A stretch of 64,000 nt of DNA from Pelagerythrobacter aerophilus (GCF_003581645.1 NZ_QXFK01000014.1:248001-312000), one strand, 5' to 3'. Shown: positions 53,466-64,000, counted from the stretch's first letter. The notes: a model not told the origin generated them from the sequence alone. A program made the numbers and translations.

Positions 53466-54866
53466 TCAATCGAAGCTGTAGGCCAGTTCGAAGTCGCCCC
53501 AGCGGCGGCCGGCGATGTAGATCGGGACGTAGACGTTGCGCACCACGCGGTAGGTCTTGCCGTCGCCTTCCTGGCGATAGACCGCCATCATGTACGGGTC
53601 GCTGCTGCGCTTGGCCTTCTGGTCGATCGGGTCGAAGATGATGCGGCCGTTGCGGCATGAGTGGGTGTCGTGGGCCAGGTCGCCGGTCGGGGCCTGTGAA
53701 TGCTTGGTCAGATGCGTTGGGAGATAGCCGTTCATGTCGGTGCAGGCGGCGCCCATGACCGCGGCGTCCCCTTCCTCCGCGCTATCGAGCAAGGCGCGCC
53801 AGTTTTCGTGGGCCCAATCCATCAGCGAAGTGCGGAAGCGTTTGGGATTGCTGTTTTCGATCTCGCAATAATCTTGATCGAACAACTGCTCCGGGTTCAA
53901 GTTGCCGGCTGCGATCGCTTCTTCCGCTATGCGCTGGGCCTCGCGCGCGTTCTCTTGCGCACGTTCGACCATAGCGCTGTCCTGCGGTGAGAGGCCGGCC
54001 TTGACGATCGAATCGAACATCTCGCTCGCTGTCATCTCGAGATCGACCATGCGGCGATGAGCGCTCTGGAGCTTGTTTTCGTTTTCGATCGCCGCGGCGT
54101 CAAAGTTGTCGAGCACACGCTGGACCCGCCCTACGTGCCCGCTGATGGTGCCCGTCGCGCGGGCGATCTCGTCGTTTTGGCGATCGACTTCCTCGACCAG
54201 TTCGGCGACGCCCTGGATCGTCTGCTCGATCTGGAAGACCGAGGCCTTGGCTTCCTTGCTCGCCTCTGCGCCGCTTTCGATCTGCGCGATGACGGAGTTG
54301 GCCTCGCCGCCGAGCGTATCGATCGTCCGCGCGATCTCCTCGGTCGCGCGGCGGGTGTCGCCGGCGAGGCTCTTCACCTCGTTCGCGACGACGGCGAAGG
54401 TGCGGCCTGCATCGCCTGCGCGCATCGCTTCGATCGTGGCGTTGAGAGCGAGGATATTCGTGGTCTCGGCGATCTGCTCGATATCCTGCGAGCAGCGCCG
54501 CACCTGATCCATCGCGGCCGCGAAGCCCGTCACATGCTGGGTGAGCGTGTCGACCAGTTCGAGCAGGTCGGTGATCTGACCAAGGGAGGACTGGATCAGA
54601 TCGGTGCCCTGCCCCAGGCGGTCGATCGCGCGCTCGGAAAGCATGCGCGCCTCGTCGCTCGCCTGCGAGACCTTGCGCTGATCCTCCTCCAGTTCCTCGA
54701 CCGTACCGCGCAGGGCGGTGTGCTCGGCGCGGAGGGTCTCGGAGGATTTGATCACCGCTTCGACGATGCCCGCAACGTCGGTGCAGCCGACGGTGACTTC
54801 GCCGCAGCTTTCCGGAATGCGGTTGATCGGCTCATTCGTGTCGGTGCCGATCTTGAGCTCTTCCAT
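53466..54866 (-). CDS. Soluble methyl-accepting chemotaxis protein
   Basis: A 466-residue receptor without membrane spans. The MCP signalling hairpin (about residues 131-170) contains [20 protein letters not shown] and [20 protein letters not shown]. An N-terminal segment has two Cys ([13 protein letters not shown], residues 21 and 28). The last 135 residues form a cytosolic sensor domain with [12 protein letters not shown] and [13 protein letters not shown], a layout seen in soluble alphaproteobacterial MCPs. ATG 54866 is used. A CtrA-like box lies 47-65 bases upstream. Confidence 0.88.
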   Translation of the reverse strand: MEELKIGTDTNEPINRIPESCGEVTVGCTDVAGIVEAVIKSSETLRAEHTALRGTVEELEEDQRKVSQASDEARMLSERAIDRLGQGTDLIQSSLGQITDLLELVDTLTQHVTGFAAAMDQVRRCSQDIEQIAETTNILALNATIEAMRAGDAGRTFAVVANEVKSLAGDTRRATEEIARTIDTLGGEANSVIAQIESGAEASKEAKASVFQIEQTIQGVAELVEEVDRQNDEIARATGTISGHVGRVQRVLDNFDAAAIENENKLQSAHRRMVDLEMTASEMFDSIVKAGLSPQDSAMVERAQENAREAQRIAEEAIAAGNLNPEQLFDQDYCEIENSNPKRFRTSLMDWAHENWRALLDSAEEGDAAVMGAACTDMNGYLPTHLTKHSQAPTGDLAHDTHSCRNGRIIFDPIDQKAKRSSDPYMMAVYRQEGDGKTYRVVRNVYVPIYIAGRRWGDFELAYSFD

Positions 54867-54912
54867 GGAAATCGTTCTCCCCAACGCTTGGTGGCGCAGG
54901 ACATACCGCTCC

Positions 54913-54931
54913 ATGGTTAGCGAACGTTTAA
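54913..54931 (-). promoter_or_regulatory. Possible CtrA binding site upstream of the chemotaxis gene
   Basis: On the minus strand TTAA-N7-CTAACCAT occurs at 54931-54913, close to the CtrA consensus TTAA-N7-TTAACCAT with one mismatch. It lies 47-65 bases upstream of the MCP ATG. CtrA controls motility and chemotaxis genes in many alphaproteobacteria. Confidence 0.5.
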
Positions 54932-54993
54932 GCGCCGATGGCTTACGCAACGTCACACTGGCGGTAGGGCCGCGGAGCGGATAGGACACGCCC

Positions 54994-56175
54994 ATGTTCT
55001 TCAACTTCGTCGACGAGCTGCGCGCCGCGGGAATACCGGCAAGCTTCAAGGAGCACCTTACGCTGCTCGAGGCGCTCGACCGGGACGTGATCGAGCAGAC
55101 GCCCGAGGCGTTCTATTATCTCTCGCGGGCGACGTTCGTGAAGGATGAAGGCCTGCTCGACCGCTTCGACCAGGTATTCCAGAAAGTCTTCAAAGGCATC
55201 CTGACCGATTACGGGCAGAATCCGACCGACATTCCGGAAGATTGGCTCAAGGCGGTCGCGGAGAAATTCCTCACCCCCGAGGAGATGGAAAAGATCAAGT
55301 CCCTGGGCGACTGGGACGAGATCATGGAGACGCTCAAGAAGCGGCTCGAGGAGCAGGAAAAGCGCCACCAGAGCGGTAACAAGTGGATCGGCACGGGGGG
55401 CACCTCTCCGTTCGGTAACTCGGGCTACAACCCGGAAGGCGTGCGGATCGGCGGCGAGAGCAAGCACAAGCGCGCGATCAAGGTGTGGGACAAGCGCGAA
55501 TTCAGGAACCTCGACAATACGAAGGAGCTCGGCACCCGCAACATCAAGATGGCACTGCGCCGTCTGCGTCGGTTCGCGCGCGAAGGGGCTGCGGACGAGC
55601 TCGATCTGGATGCCACGATCGAAGGGACCGCGAAGCAAGGCTGGCTCGATATTCGCATGCGGCCGGAACGGCACAATGCGGTGAAGCTGCTGCTTTTCCT
55701 CGATGTCGGCGGATCGATGGATCCGTTCATCAAGCTCTGCGAGGAACTGTTCAGCGCGGCCACGAGCGAGTTCAAGAACCTGGAGTTCTTCTACTTCCAC
55801 AACTGCCTCTACGAAGGGGTGTGGAAGGACAATCGCCGCCGTTGGCAGGAGCGGACCAAGACCTGGGACGTGCTCCACAAGTATGGCCACGACTACAAAG
55901 TGATCTTCGTCGGCGATGCGGCGATGAGTCCCTACGAAATTACCCACCCAGGCGGCAGCGTCGAGCATATGAACGAGGAAGCCGGCGCGGTGTGGATGCA
56001 GCGGGTCGCCAACACCTACCCTGCGACCGTCTGGCTTAATCCGGTGTCGGAGAAGCAGTGGGGCTATTCGCAGTCGACCAAGCTGATGAAGCAGCTCGTG
56101 AACGACCGCATGTATCCGCTCACTCTCGACGGGCTCGACGATGCCATGCGCGAACTGAGCCGCAAGCAGGGCTAG
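54994..56175 (+). CDS. CoxE-like VWA domain protein
   Basis: A 393-residue VWA protein related to CoxE. The MIDAS signature is D237-x-G-x-S241 in [11 protein letters not shown]. The N-terminal half is helical and charged ([31 protein letters not shown] in parts). The second half continues the VWA fold ([24 protein letters not shown]). It is the usual partner of MoxR-type ATPases. It is divergent from the chemotaxis gene and 4 bases before the DUF817 gene. Confidence 0.9.
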   Translation: MFFNFVDELRAAGIPASFKEHLTLLEALDRDVIEQTPEAFYYLSRATFVKDEGLLDRFDQVFQKVFKGILTDYGQNPTDIPEDWLKAVAEKFLTPEEMEKIKSLGDWDEIMETLKKRLEEQEKRHQSGNKWIGTGGTSPFGNSGYNPEGVRIGGESKHKRAIKVWDKREFRNLDNTKELGTRNIKMALRRLRRFAREGAADELDLDATIEGTAKQGWLDIRMRPERHNAVKLLLFLDVGGSMDPFIKLCEELFSAATSEFKNLEFFYFHNCLYEGVWKDNRRRWQERTKTWDVLHKYGHDYKVIFVGDAAMSPYEITHPGGSVEHMNEEAGAVWMQRVANTYPATVWLNPVSEKQWGYSQSTKLMKQLVNDRMYPLTLDGLDDAMRELSRKQG

Positions 56176-56179
56176 GCGT

Positions 56180-57019
56180 TTGAGACACACTCGCTTCGAG
56201 GCGGTCCGCCGCCGTCTCGAGACGTTCGATCCGGGCACGGGTTGGCGCCTCTGGCTCTACGAGTTCCTGCTGTTCGGCTTCAAGCAGGCCTGGGCCTGCC
56301 TGTTCGGCGCCCTGCTGCTCGCGCTGCTTCTGGGGACGCATCTCTTCTACCCGGACGATGCGCCGCTCCATCGCTATGATTTCCTCACGCTGGCGGCGAT
56401 CGGTATCCAGCTTGCGCTGCTGGCCCTTCGTCTTGAAACGCCGCGCGAGGCATCGGTGATCCTGATCTTCCACGTTGTCGGCACGGTGATGGAACTGTTC
56501 AAGACCGCAGCCGGATCATGGGTCTATCCCGAAGCCAGCATGCTGCATATCGGCGCGGTGCCGCTGTTCTCGGGGTTCATGTACGCCGCCGTCGGCAGCT
56601 ACATTGCGCGCGTGTGGCGGATATTCGACTTTCGCTTCAGCCATTATCCCCCCCACTGGACAACATGGCTGCTGGCGGCGGCGATCTACGTCAACTTCTT
56701 CGCGCACCACTGGACGGTCGACATCCGCTATCTGCTGTTCGCCGCGACGGCCCTGCTCTTCTGGCGAACGCGGATTCATTTCCGCAACTGGCAGGTGCAC
56801 CGCTGGATGCCCTTGCTGCTCGGTTTCGGTCTCGTGGCGCTGTTCATCTGGTTCGCCGAGAACATCGCCACGTTCGCCAACGCTTGGCACTATCCAGGGC
56901 AAGAGGACGGGTGGGAGATGGTCTCGCCCGCAAAGCTCGGAAGCTGGTATCTTCTGATGCTGATCAGCTTCGTGCTGGTCGCGCTGGTGCAGCCTGTACG
57001 GCCGACCGACAAGACCTAA
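56180..57019 (+). CDS. DUF817 membrane protein
   Basis: A 279-residue protein with about eight hydrophobic spans and the DUF817 patterns [38 protein letters not shown] and [15 protein letters not shown]. No function is known for the family. It starts with TTG at 56180, four bases after the VWA gene stop, suggesting operon membership. Another start before the first conserved motif was not found. Confidence 0.87.
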   Translation: MRHTRFEAVRRRLETFDPGTGWRLWLYEFLLFGFKQAWACLFGALLLALLLGTHLFYPDDAPLHRYDFLTLAAIGIQLALLALRLETPREASVILIFHVVGTVMELFKTAAGSWVYPEASMLHIGAVPLFSGFMYAAVGSYIARVWRIFDFRFSHYPPHWTTWLLAAAIYVNFFAHHWTVDIRYLLFAATALLFWRTRIHFRNWQVHRWMPLLLGFGLVALFIWFAENIATFANAWHYPGQEDGWEMVSPAKLGSWYLLMLISFVLVALVQPVRPTDKT

Positions 57020-58311
57020 CCTTTCCGGTCGAGCTCCGCATTGAGCCTCAGACTGCAGCGCCAGAAGAAGAACGCCGGAAGAAGGCCCAGGAACGCTGCG
57101 CCGTAGAGCACGTAGCGCACGCTTTCTTCTCCGTAAGCCGGCTGCAGAAGGTCGGACAGCATACCGAAGAACAGCGGCCCCAGGCCCAGCCCGATGAGGT
57201 TCTGGAAGAAGAGCACCATCGCCGCTGCAATCGCGCGAGCGCGCACCGGCACGAGACCTTGTGCGGCGGAATAGGTCGGGCCGTAGTAGAGCGAGTTGCA
57301 GATCGTCGGGACGACGAGGAGCAGAAGCGCCACGAGCCAGTTGGTCGATTGATAGGCGAAGAACGCGAACGGCACTGCAATCGCCATTCCGATCGCGGGC
57401 GCGGTCAATACGTGGCGCCGGTCCTTCGAACCGAACTTGTCCGCAACGTAACCTCCGAGCCAAGTGCCGAATATGCCCGCCGCGCCGTTCACCACACCGA
57501 ACCAGAACCCCACCTCGCCGGGCGACAGCTCATGCGTGCGCTGGAAGAAGATCGTCGTCCAGGTCACCTTGCCGTAAGCAAGGAAGGCCGCGGTCGAGCT
57601 CGCCGCGAGCAGGAAGAGGAATGCCTTCGATCCCATCACCATGCGCACCGCAGTCCAAGTCGATAACGCCTCTCCGCTGGATGCACTTTCCTGCATGGTT
57701 CCGGCAATCTGCTGCCGCGGCTCGCGCAGCACGAAATGAACCACCAAGGCCAGCATGACTCCCGGCAGCCCGACGATCAGGAAAGCCGTGCGCCATCCGA
57801 CCAGATCGGCGAGGAAGCCGCCGATCATCATGCCAAGCAGCGTGCCGACGGGAATGCCGAGAGCGTAGAACGCGAGCGCCGAGCTGCGCCGTTCGGGCGG
57901 AACGATATCGCTGATCAGGGAATGCGCCGGCGGTGTACATCCGGCCTCGCCCACGCCCACGCCGATCCGCGCCAGCAGGAGCTGCACGAAGTTGTTGGCC
58001 ATGCCGCACAGCGCAGTCATCGCGGACCAAGTGGCGAGTGCGATCGCGATCAGCCGCGGACGGTTGGTCGTCGGCCGGTCGGCATAACGCGCAATCGGCA
58101 GTCCGAGCGCGGTGTAAAACAACGCGAATGCGAGACCCGTCATCAAACCGATCTGCGTGTCGCTGAGGCCGAGATCGATCGCGATCGGTTCCGCCAGAAT
58201 ATTGACGATCTGGCGATCGATAAAATTGAAGATGTAGACGGTCAGCAGGATCCAGAGCGTCACGCGTACCGAGCGCGACGTGTTCTTCTCAGCCTGTGCT
58301 GCTGATGCCAT
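57016..58311 (-). CDS. Spinster-type MFS transporter
   Basis: A 431-residue inner-membrane carrier of 12 spans. The N-terminal [47 protein letters not shown] and [17 protein letters not shown] are typical of spinster/sugar-phosphate-like MFS. GGAGAGGG precedes the ATG, and TTGACG with GGTATAAAG farther upstream could be the promoter. The substrate is unknown. It overlaps the DUF817 stop by 4 bases. Confidence 0.92.
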   Translation of the reverse strand: MASAAQAEKNTSRSVRVTLWILLTVYIFNFIDRQIVNILAEPIAIDLGLSDTQIGLMTGLAFALFYTALGLPIARYADRPTTNRPRLIAIALATWSAMTALCGMANNFVQLLLARIGVGVGEAGCTPPAHSLISDIVPPERRSSALAFYALGIPVGTLLGMMIGGFLADLVGWRTAFLIVGLPGVMLALVVHFVLREPRQQIAGTMQESASSGEALSTWTAVRMVMGSKAFLFLLAASSTAAFLAYGKVTWTTIFFQRTHELSPGEVGFWFGVVNGAAGIFGTWLGGYVADKFGSKDRRHVLTAPAIGMAIAVPFAFFAYQSTNWLVALLLLVVPTICNSLYYGPTYSAAQGLVPVRARAIAAAMVLFFQNLIGLGLGPLFFGMLSDLLQPAYGEESVRYVLYGAAFLGLLPAFFFWRCSLRLNAELDRKG

Positions 58312-58391
58312 ATTCGACCCTCTCCGAAGCGCGGGTATGCCCGTCGCGAGAGCCGAACCTTCTTTATACCGGGCGCTTCGTCAAGCGTGAA

Positions 58392-59591
58392 TCACGAATA
58401 TAGAAGAATGGGTGCGATCTCTTTCCGCCATTGCGCCTCGTCCGCATCAGCGAGCCGGTCGAAGTCCTCGGGGCGAGCCGACGGATCGTCGACCCATTCG
58501 CGCAAGGCGGGGCCGCCGTTGATCACGTCGATCGCGAGGCGTTCCAGTTCGTACTCGTAAGGGAAGTCGCGCCAGAGGTCGTAGTCGGGGTAAAGTCGAC
58601 GGATCGCCTTGAAGGCGAGCGCCTGCAGACGCCACGGGCGGAACGCGTCGTGCGCATAGAACGGCCCTTCGGCATGAATCATCAGCGCATTGCAGAGCTT
58701 GCCGGCGTGCTTGTGGAAGGTCGGCTCGAACCAGCATTCGCGCAGGGCACAGCCGGCCAGCCAATCAGGTGCAAGTCGCTCCATCTCGGAGAGAACAGCA
58801 CTCGCATCGATATCCGGCGCGCCGAACAGGACCTCGAGCGGCCGCGTCGTCCCCCTCCCCTCGCTCAGCGTCGTGCCTTCGAGCATGACCGTCCCGGCAT
58901 AGGCGCGTGCCATGTTCACGTTCGCGGCATTGGGGCTCGGATTGATCCACACGCGCTCGGGTGGCCAGCCATGCCCCGACCCGCGGGGTTGCCACCCGTC
59001 CATTTCGATTACGCGATAATCGACATCGAGACCGAAATGCCGCACGAACCAGTGGCCCATTTCACCCAGCGTCAGCCCGTGGCGCATCGGCATCGGCGCG
59101 GCGCCGACGAAGCTCTCCTGACCCGGCACCAGCAGTGTGCCTTCGACCGGGCGCCCGGCCGGATTGGGCCGGTCGAGCACCCACACGCTCTTGCCGTGCT
59201 TCGCCGCTTCCTCAAGCAGGTAGAGCAGCGTGGTGACGAAGGTGTAGATCCGGCAGCCGAGGTCCTGCAAATCGAACAAAAACACGTCGGCGCTTGCCAT
59301 CATCTCAGGCGTCGGGCGGCGCACCTCGCCGTAGAGGCTGAACACCGGAATGCCGTAGCGCGGATCGGTCTCGTCCGCGGTTTCGACCATGTTGTCCTGC
59401 TTGTCGCCCTTCAGCCCGTGCTGCGGACCAAAAGCACTGGTCACGTTGACCCCCGCGCCAATCAGCGCGTCGAGACTGTGCGTGAGATTCTCGGTGACAG
59501 ACGCCGGATGGGCAACGAGCGCCACACGCCGCCCCTCGAGCGGCTTCCTCAGGTCGGGGTTGGCCAACAGCCGGTCGATGCCGAATTTCAT
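58392..59591 (-). CDS. NamZ-like exo-beta-N-acetylmuramidase (DUF1343)
   Basis: A 399-residue enzyme of the DUF1343/NamZ family, which cleaves terminal MurNAc from muropeptide chains for cell-wall recycling. Motifs: VALVAHPASVTENL, TSAFGPQHGLKGDKQDNM, VFLFDLQDLGCRIYTF, EGTTLSEGRGTTRPL. No signal peptide is seen, unlike secreted NamZ of Bacillus, so it may work in the cytosol or periplasm by another route. It overlaps the DOMON-like gene by 4 bases. Confidence 0.9.
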   Translation of the reverse strand: MKFGIDRLLANPDLRKPLEGRRVALVAHPASVTENLTHSLDALIGAGVNVTSAFGPQHGLKGDKQDNMVETADETDPRYGIPVFSLYGEVRRPTPEMMASADVFLFDLQDLGCRIYTFVTTLLYLLEEAAKHGKSVWVLDRPNPAGRPVEGTLLVPGQESFVGAAPMPMRHGLTLGEMGHWFVRHFGLDVDYRVIEMDGWQPRGSGHGWPPERVWINPSPNAANVNMARAYAGTVMLEGTTLSEGRGTTRPLEVLFGAPDIDASAVLSEMERLAPDWLAGCALRECWFEPTFHKHAGKLCNALMIHAEGPFYAHDAFRPWRLQALAFKAIRRLYPDYDLWRDFPYEYELERLAIDVINGGPALREWVDDPSARPEDFDRLADADEAQWRKEIAPILLYS

Positions 59592-60130
59592 GCCGGTGCG
59601 GGTGCCGCAAGCCTGGCTGCGAAGCAAGCGTCGTCGTGGAAATCGGGTCCGCGCTCCGGATGGGCGATCGCCCAGTAGCTCTTCACGTCGCCCTGTTCCT
59701 CGATAACCGCGGAGAGCCCGGCTGTGCACTCGGTGCTGGGAAGCCCGGCACGCGGCACGGTGGCGTCGAAAATCGCCATCGCGCTGCCCAGGCGCATTGC
59801 GCAGTCCGGCTCGCGCGGGAACGGGCGCTCGCTCATCCCCTCGCGGTAGCCGGTGAAATCGTAGGCCGCCCATCGCTCCGAGGGTGAGAGATTGATCTCG
59901 CAGTAGGCCGTGCCGCCCTCGGGCCTCAGGAACAGTTCGAAACAGGTGGTCCGCCACAGCTCGTCCGCACGGCCACGGCCGGCGAAGGGTGGGACGACCA
60001 GCTTGCCGATCCCCTCGATCCGCCAGCGCAACCGCAGCCACTCGCGATCTGCGGTGAGGATTCGCGCCTCGACCCGGGTCACGGCCAGCGGCGGAAAGGC
60101 CGGATGGGCGATGAGTTCATGCGTTTGCAA
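59588..60130 (-). CDS. DOMON-like domain protein
   Basis: A 180-residue protein of the DOMON-like family ([54 protein letters not shown]). DOMON folds bind heme or sugars, but this subfamily is uncharacterised. No signal peptide is obvious. It is coupled to the NamZ-like gene (ATGA overlap) and divergent from tyrS with a gap of 44 bases. Confidence 0.85.
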   Translation of the reverse strand: MQTHELIAHPAFPPLAVTRVEARILTADREWLRLRWRIEGIGKLVVPPFAGRGRADELWRTTCFELFLRPEGGTAYCEINLSPSERWAAYDFTGYREGMSERPFPREPDCAMRLGSAMAIFDATVPRAGLPSTECTAGLSAVIEEQGDVKSYWAIAHPERGPDFHDDACFAARLAAPAPA

Positions 60131-60174
60131 GCGGTACTCCTCGTGCTACGCGCCGCCCCGCATCAGAGGGCCCC

Positions 60175-61401
60175 ATGACGACGTACGAATCCGAATTGCT
60201 GCGCGTGCTCGACGAGCGCGGCTATGTCCATCAGGCGACCGACGCGAAGGGTCTGGACGCCCTCGCCGCGCGGCAGGTCGTGCCGGGGTATATCGGGTTC
60301 GATGCCACCGCACCCTCACTCCACGTCGGCAGCCTCGTGCAAATCATGATGCTGCGCCGCATGCAGCAGACCGGCCACAAGCCGATCGTGCTGATGGGTG
60401 GCGGCACCACGCGGATCGGCGATCCAACGGGCCGCGACGAAAGCCGCAAGATGCTGACCGACGAGGCGATCGCCGCGAACGTTGCCGGCATCCGCAAGGT
60501 GTTCGAAAAGCTGCTCGTCTTCGGCGACGGCCCGACCGACGCGGTGATGGTCGACAACCAGGACTGGCTCGGCCAGCTCGGTTATATCGAGATGTTGCAG
60601 AAGGTTGGCACCCACTTCACCGTCAACCGGATGCTGACGTTCGACTCGGTGCGCCTGCGGCTCGAGCGTGAGCAGCCGATGACCTTCCTCGAATTCAACT
60701 ACATGATCCTCCAGGGTTACGATTTCCGGCACCTGGCTCAGGAGATGGGCGCGCGGCTGCAGATGGGCGGCAGCGACCAGTGGGGGAACATCGTCAATGG
60801 CGTCGAGCTGGGCCGCCGAATGGACGGCACGGAGCTCTTCGGCCTCACCACGCCACTGCTGACCACGGCCGATGGGGCGAAGATGGGCAAGACGGCAGGC
60901 GGCGCGGTGTGGCTCAACGAGGAGCAACTGCCCGCCTACGATTTCTGGCAATACTGGCGCAATGTCGACGATCGCGACGTCGGGCGCTTCCTCCGGCTTT
61001 TCACAGATCTTCCACTCGAGGAGATCGCGCGGCTCGAGGCGCTCGAGGGGAGCAAAATCAATGCCGCCAAGGTCGTGCTCGCGAATGAGGTGACAGGACT
61101 GGTGCGAGGGGAGGAAGCGGCGCGCTCAGCCGAGGCGACCGCGGCGGAAACCTTCGCCGGCGGCTCGGGCGAAGATCTCCCCACGCTCGCACTCGGCACC
61201 GAAGGCATGCGGATCGGTGCGGTGCTGACCGCCATCGGCTTCACCGCCTCCAACGGCGAAGCGAAACGCAAGATCGCCGAAGGTGCGGTCAAGCTCGATG
61301 GCGAAGCGGTGACCGATCCGGCACAGCTCGTTCTGCCCGCCGAGGGGCAGGAAGTGCGGCTCAGCCTGGGCAAGAAGAAGCACGGCGTACTGACCCGCTG
61401 A
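60175..61401 (+). CDS. tyrS: Tyrosine--tRNA ligase
   Basis: A 408-residue class I synthetase. Signatures: [16 protein letters not shown] with HVGS for HIGH (about residues 45-48), and KMGKT ([19 protein letters not shown]) for [23 protein letters not shown] is the tyrosine-binding element. A C-terminal S4 domain follows ([20 protein letters not shown]). AGAGGG precedes the ATG. Confidence 0.97.
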   Translation: MTTYESELLRVLDERGYVHQATDAKGLDALAARQVVPGYIGFDATAPSLHVGSLVQIMMLRRMQQTGHKPIVLMGGGTTRIGDPTGRDESRKMLTDEAIAANVAGIRKVFEKLLVFGDGPTDAVMVDNQDWLGQLGYIEMLQKVGTHFTVNRMLTFDSVRLRLEREQPMTFLEFNYMILQGYDFRHLAQEMGARLQMGGSDQWGNIVNGVELGRRMDGTELFGLTTPLLTTADGAKMGKTAGGAVWLNEEQLPAYDFWQYWRNVDDRDVGRFLRLFTDLPLEEIARLEALEGSKINAAKVVLANEVTGLVRGEEAARSAEATAAETFAGGSGEDLPTLALGTEGMRIGAVLTAIGFTASNGEAKRKIAEGAVKLDGEAVTDPAQLVLPAEGQEVRLSLGKKKHGVLTR

Positions 61402-61507
61402 TCGCGACGCACCGTTCCGGTTTCGGTATAGATTGAACGACCGCTCGCTTTACCAATTGTCAGGTTTTTGAGAACACTAGGGACGACCGCACAAGGAGAA
61501 CAAAGGG

Positions 61508-61855
61508 TTGTCGTCAGTGTCTGCTGGAGCGAATCTCAGTGTTACCGATATGCGCCGCGCGGCGCGCCATCCGGTGGATCATCCGGTAATTGCCGAACAT
61601 CAGGTTCGCGGCGACATGCCGCTTCATATCTGCAACATTTCGTCGCATGGCTTCATGGTCGACGATGCCCAGGATCTCGCTCGCGGCGACCGCTTGATGA
61701 TTCGCCTGCCTGTGATCGGCCTGATCGAAGCTTATGTGATCTGGACCCGCGACACGCGCGCTGGTTTCCAGTTCGAACGCATCATTCGGCTCGACGACTT
61801 CATGAGCCTGATCGACACGCTCCAGCCCAATCCGCGCCTGCGCCGCCGGCGCTGA
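61508..61855 (+). CDS. PilZ domain protein
   Basis: A 115-residue candidate c-di-GMP receptor of single PilZ type. The binding elements are the RRAARHPV segment (RxxxR) and CNISSHGFMV (D/NxSxxG). The likely start is TTG 61508, because AAGGAG ends nine bases upstream (61493-61498). GTG 61517 and ATG 61550 are weaker alternatives. No c-di-GMP enzyme is adjacent. Confidence 0.83.
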   Translation: MSSVSAGANLSVTDMRRAARHPVDHPVIAEHQVRGDMPLHICNISSHGFMVDDAQDLARGDRLMIRLPVIGLIEAYVIWTRDTRAGFQFERIIRLDDFMSLIDTLQPNPRLRRRR

Positions 61856-61925
61856 GCGACCTGCGGCAAGCGCCGCTTCTCCAATTGCTCGATCTGATTG
61901 CTTGGCTTGCCCCGCGTGCAATGCC

Positions 61926-63230
61926 ATGGGCTCGCTCGTGAGCGAACCACGATCCCCCTTCCGCATCGCCAATTTTCGCGCCTACTGGGTAGCGCGTCTG
62001 ACGATGACGCTGGCGCAATACGCGATGATGCTCATCATCGGGTGGCAAACCTATAACATCGCGCGCGACGCAGGAATGAGCGTCGCCGGCGCATCGGGCC
62101 AGCTGGCGCTGATTGGTCTGCTGCAGTTCGTTCCGCTGTTCCTGCTGACGCCGTTTTCCGGCCTGGCGGCCGACCGGTTCGACAGGCGCAACCTCGCGCG
62201 GCTGACGATAGTGCTCCAACTTGCCTGCGCCGCGACGCTGGCACTGCTCACGTGGAACGAGGCAGTGCGGCTGCACTGGCTGTTCTCGATTGCCGTGGTG
62301 CTCGGCGTGGTGCGCGCCTTCAACGGTCCTGCGCTTTCCGCGCTCGCGCCGAACCTCGTGCCCAAGGCCATCCTGCCCAACGCGATCGCGCTGAGCTCGA
62401 TCGCCTGGCAGACCGGGATGATCGTCGGTCCCGCGATCGGCGGATATTTCTACGCCATCGTTCCGGCTCTTCCCTATGCCGTCGCGGCCGGGTTGCTCAT
62501 GATCTCCATAGTGGCGCTCAGCACCATCGGCAAAGTACCGCAACCGCCGATCCCCGGGGCGACGCGCCCGATCGGGCAGATGATCGACGGGCTGCACTAC
62601 GTTGTGCGCAACAAGATGGTGCTCGGCGCCATCACGCTCGATCTGTTTGCAGTGTTCCTGGCCGGTGCGACCGCGCTCTTCCCGGTCTATGCCCGCGATA
62701 TCCTCAAGGTCGGCGAGACCGGCCTGGCGCAGCTCGCCATGGCACCTGCGACCGGGGCCGCGCTCACCGCTCTGTGGTTCTCGTTCCGCCCGCTGAAAAG
62801 CAATGTCGGACCCAAAATGCTGTTCGCGGTCGCGATTTTCGGCCTTGCGACCGTGATCTTCGGCGTCTCGACCTGGATGCCGCTCAGCCTCGCGATGCTG
62901 TTCATCGTCGGCGCGGCGGATATGTTCTCGGTCTATATCCGCCAGTCGCTGATCCAGCTGCACACGCCCGACGACAAGCGCGGCCGGGTATCTTCGGTTT
63001 CACTGCTGACGATCTCCGCCTCCAATGAATTCGGCGACTTCTTCTCCGGCACGCTTGCGTGGCTGATCGGCCCGGTGCTCGCCGTGGTGAGCGGCGGGAT
63101 CGGCGCGATCGTCACCGTTGCGCTGTGGGCGAAGATATTCCCGGTCCTGCGCACGACCCGGACCTTTGACCCGCCCGAAGAATTGGACGATCATACACCG
63201 GAAGAAAAGTTGCAGGAGCACATCCCATGA
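61926..63230 (+). CDS. MFS transporter, EntS-like type
   Basis: A 434-residue membrane carrier (MFS_3/EntS-like) with 10-12 spans. The N-terminal [40 protein letters not shown] and the C-terminal [19 protein letters not shown] fit enterobactin-exporter-type MFS proteins. No siderophore genes are nearby, so the substrate is unknown. The TGA overlaps the ATG of the following cysteine synthase gene. ATG 61926 is the first good start. Confidence 0.9.
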   Translation: MGSLVSEPRSPFRIANFRAYWVARLTMTLAQYAMMLIIGWQTYNIARDAGMSVAGASGQLALIGLLQFVPLFLLTPFSGLAADRFDRRNLARLTIVLQLACAATLALLTWNEAVRLHWLFSIAVVLGVVRAFNGPALSALAPNLVPKAILPNAIALSSIAWQTGMIVGPAIGGYFYAIVPALPYAVAAGLLMISIVALSTIGKVPQPPIPGATRPIGQMIDGLHYVVRNKMVLGAITLDLFAVFLAGATALFPVYARDILKVGETGLAQLAMAPATGAALTALWFSFRPLKSNVGPKMLFAVAIFGLATVIFGVSTWMPLSLAMLFIVGAADMFSVYIRQSLIQLHTPDDKRGRVSSVSLLTISASNEFGDFFSGTLAWLIGPVLAVVSGGIGAIVTVALWAKIFPVLRTTRTFDPPEELDDHTPEEKLQEHIP

Positions 63231-64000
63231 AAGCTGCCAGCGTCCTCGAAACGATCGGCCGCACGCCGCACATTCGCCTCGCGCGCATGTTCCCCGACCA
63301 TGAGGTCTGGGTGAAGAGCGAGCGGGCCAACCCCGGCGGTTCGATCAAGGACCGCATCGCGCTCGCCATGGTTGAGGATGCCGAGAAATCCGGCGCGCTC
63401 AAGCCGGGCGGCACGATCATCGAGCCGACCAGCGGCAACACTGGCATCGGCCTCGCGATGGTCGCCGCGGTCAAGGGATATGAACTAATCCTCGTCATGC
63501 CGGAGAGCATGAGCATCGAGCGCCGCCGCCTGATGCTGGCCTACGGCGCGAAGTTCGATCTCACCCCCAAGGAAAAGGGCATGAAAGGCGCGATCGAGCG
63601 CGCGAGCGAACTGGCGGCGGAAACCGAAGGCGCTTGGATCCCGAGCCAGTTCGACAACGAGGCGAATTGGAAGGTTCACGTCGCCACTACCGCGAAAGAA
63701 ATTCTCGAAGATTTCGCGGACAGCCCGGTCGACGTGCTCGTTACCGGGGTTGGAACCGGGGGCCATCTCACCGGCTGTGCCGAAGAACTGAAGCAGCGCT
63801 GGAGCGGAATGAAGGCCTACGCCGTGGAGCCCGAACTCTCGCCCGTTATTTCGGGTGGCCAGCCTGGGCCGCATCCGATCCAAGGCATCGGAGCGGGCTT
63901 TATTCCGGGGAACCTGCATACTCAGGCGATCGACGGCGCGATCCAGGTTTCGGCCGACGATGCCAGGGAAATGGCTCGCCGCTGCGCGCGAGAGGAAGGG
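63227..64000 (+). CDS. cysK: Cysteine synthase A (3' end outside window)
   Basis: The first 258 codons of an O-acetylserine (thiol)-lyase that makes cysteine from O-acetylserine and sulfide. The PLP lysine is K41 in [10 protein letters not shown]. The substrate loop [10 protein letters not shown] and the [10 protein letters not shown] phosphate loop are present. The ATG overlaps the MFS stop as ATGA. The gene runs off the right edge. CysM cannot be fully excluded, but the motifs fit CysK. Confidence 0.93.
   Translation, partial: MKAASVLETIGRTPHIRLARMFPDHEVWVKSERANPGGSIKDRIALAMVEDAEKSGALKPGGTIIEPTSGNTGIGLAMVAAVKGYELILVMPESMSIERRRLMLAYGAKFDLTPKEKGMKGAIERASELAAETEGAWIPSQFDNEANWKVHVATTAKEILEDFADSPVDVLVTGVGTGGHLTGCAEELKQRWSGMKAYAVEPELSPVISGGQPGPHPIQGIGAGFIPGNLHTQAIDGAIQVSADDAREMARRCAREEG

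Overview
The window looks like ordinary chromosomal core genome of a sphingomonad-type alphaproteobacterium (Sphingomonadaceae/Erythrobacteraceae). The base composition is GC-rich with strong GC bias at third codon positions. Diagnostic neighbourhoods are dnaK-dnaJ, hrcA-grpE beside rph-rdgB-hemW-xerC, rsmI-yraN-gshB opposite an LpoA/LppC-like lipoprotein, PhaR, a MoxR/CoxE pair and a possible CtrA box. The assignment is inferred from gene content and family knowledge, not from a database comparison. I see no prophage, insertion sequence, CRISPR array, rRNA operon or plasmid-type gene, and I do not see a clear new defence or biosynthetic system.

Layout. 1-9.1 kb: the tail of hflX converges on a ten-gene minus-strand chain, mltB-like, rlpA-like, dacF, tmk, holB, metG, tatD, MBL hydrolase, a 56-residue membrane peptide and mazG. 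Most members touch or overlap by 1-17 bases. 9.2-10.1 kb: tRNA-Ser(UGA) and a decayed locus with remnants of a class IV aminotransferase and a sulfotransferase-like gene. 10.1-15.6 kb: a CPA2 K+/H+ antiporter, then pyruvate dehydrogenase E2, a small secreted protein, a thioesterase and E3 in one tight operon. 15.7-17.5 kb: a universal stress protein and a divergent regulator/membrane-protein pair around a perfect 17-bp palindrome. 17.5-28.5 kb: rnr, an M28 peptidase, proS of the archaeal/eukaryotic type, phaR with a cluster of PhaR half sites, an MFS transporter with alr, an IscU-like protein, cvpA and radA.

28.5-45.1 kb: a patatin-like lipase, the heat-shock genes dnaK-dnaJ with a sigma-32-like promoter, copper and envelope proteins, a DUF885 peptidase, hrcA-grpE, the rph-rdgB-hemW-xerC operon, DedA, gshB and yraN. 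45.1-54.9 kb: rsmI, the LpoA-like lipoprotein, parE, a TraB/Tiki-like protein behind a 12-bp inverted repeat, an alpha/beta hydrolase, a beta-lactamase-like serine hydrolase, a MoxR ATPase and a soluble chemotaxis receptor. 55-64 kb: CoxE-like VWA protein, DUF817, an MFS carrier, NamZ-like muramidase, DOMON-like protein, tyrS, a PilZ protein, another MFS carrier and the start of a cysteine synthase gene that runs off the end.

Themes: cell-wall growth and recycling (mltB, rlpA, dacF, LpoA-like, NamZ, alr), proteostasis (dnaK, dnaJ, grpE, hrcA) and translation or RNA processing (metG, proS, tyrS, rnr, rph, rsmI). The most useful leads are regulatory and evolutionary: the operator-like palindromes, the PhaR site cluster, a palindromic repeat family with one copy apparently translated inside the E2 linker, and the gutted aminotransferase/sulfotransferase locus.
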